In this document: piece after piece, positions 63,394 through 64,000 of the stretch | Numbering within the stretch: position 1 is the first letter of the stretch | How the letters are laid out: the number at the start of each line of letters is the position of its first letter | Source of the DNA: Streblospio benedicti | Taxonomy: Eukaryota; Annelida; Polychaeta; Spionida; Spionidae | Length of the DNA: 64,000 bases | Reading direction: 5' to 3' | Assembly: GCA_019095985.1 (NCBI GenBank) | Contig: CM032666.1 | Span: 45,164,186 to 45,228,185, forward strand | Position numbers and translations under genes: made by a program | The notes under the pieces: model-generated | Databases searched by the model: none | Told to the model about the DNA's origin: nothing | Seen by the model: the letters and a program-made list of their open reading frames with translations, nothing else

Positions 63394-64000
63394 CTAAAAT
63401 CAAAACTGAAATTACTTATCACACTTTAAAATTCTACTCTTACCGCTATGGCAAGCCAGCTCCTACCACTGCCATAACAGCGAAGGTAGAATTGAATTCA
63501 CAAGAAAACTTGGGGAAATATATATACAATTGTTCATACACTTTAAGATATTTACACAAACACAAATATAGAGCTTCAGTTTTTCCAGTGTAACTCATAA
63601 CGCTTCAATGTTTATTGTATGAAATAATGTTATCAATTAAATAGTAGTAAATGTTTAGAAATATAAAATTTATTAGATTTATTTTTATAAAATCAACATA
63701 AATAATTTTGAGACAAATTCATCATTAAAGTTATCGTTTTGATGTCTGTAATTCATGGTCCATCCTAATTTGCAATTTGTTTTATTTTTTATTTCTCACT
63801 ACATTGCCACTCATGCTCAATTCTGATGGGTTAACAGCTGTGTGAGGTCAGTGGATCTCACTACTTTACCAAGGTGATCTCAATACTTTGTGAATGATAA
63901 AATACTGTGCTTCCAATGCTCATTAACATATAATATATGCATTACTATAACGTACAAAACATCACATAGACCATGCTGGGACGTTCAGGCAAAGGCAGTT
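63394..64000. other. Intron sequence upstream of channel exons
   Basis: Preceded on the minus strand by the acceptor TTTTGATTTTAG. No further exon of the channel (pore or transmembrane helices) is visible up to the window edge. Confidence 0.5.

Noticed and set aside
63420-63480. Possible further channel exon ending in a GTAAGAG donor on minus
   Set aside because: The encoded peptide has an in-frame stop and no resemblance to the pore or linker of IP3 or ryanodine receptors.

Overview
This is eukaryotic, almost certainly metazoan, DNA. Genes are split by introns with GT..AG borders, spacing is wide, base composition is AT-rich, and microsatellites and decayed transposable elements are abundant. 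The gene set (group I-type metabotropic glutamate receptor, IP3-receptor-like channel, FMRFamide-receptor-like GPCR, a bacterial-type secreted glycosidase) and the repeat types suit a marine invertebrate, most likely a lophotrochozoan such as a brachiopod or mollusc. A lancelet cannot be excluded. The species assignment is inference only.

Layout. 0-1.2 kb: an inverted pair of short elements carrying type I hammerhead ribozymes, set in TA and CA microsatellites. 1.6-26.3 kb: no coding exon recognised; this is upstream-exon-proximal intron of a metabotropic glutamate receptor gene on the minus strand, whose first coding exon is at 26.36-27.11 kb with CpG-rich DNA behind it. The intron holds a 31-bp minisatellite, a tRNA-derived SINE, a LINE 3' end and an isolated CpG island. 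29.3-30.7 kb: two SINEs. 31.9-36.0 kb: seven exons (plus strand) of a GHL10/DUF187-type glycosidase preceded by an eight-cysteine module; the 5' end was not found. 39-45.6 kb: a cluster of non-autonomous elements, namely a foldback-like element, a hAT element with perfect 8-bp target duplications and a long palindrome. 46-50.7 kb: copies of an odd repeat made of two divergently oriented tRNA-like halves, around an intact intronless class A GPCR (47.55-48.68 kb) with a decayed partial copy behind it. 52.2-63.4 kb: the last three coding exons (minus strand) of an IP3-receptor-family calcium channel. Its 10.5-kb last intron is filled by a nest: a LINE interrupted by a TA-flanked DNA element and by a broken Ty3/Gypsy LTR retrotransposon.

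The host genes do not form an operon or an obvious pathway; two are neurotransmitter or peptide receptors and one is the calcium channel that such receptors commonly feed into, but their proximity is probably chance. The items most worth a second look are the hammerhead-ribozyme elements, the GHL10 enzyme with its cysteine module, the divergent tRNA-like repeat family, and the transposon nest in the channel gene.
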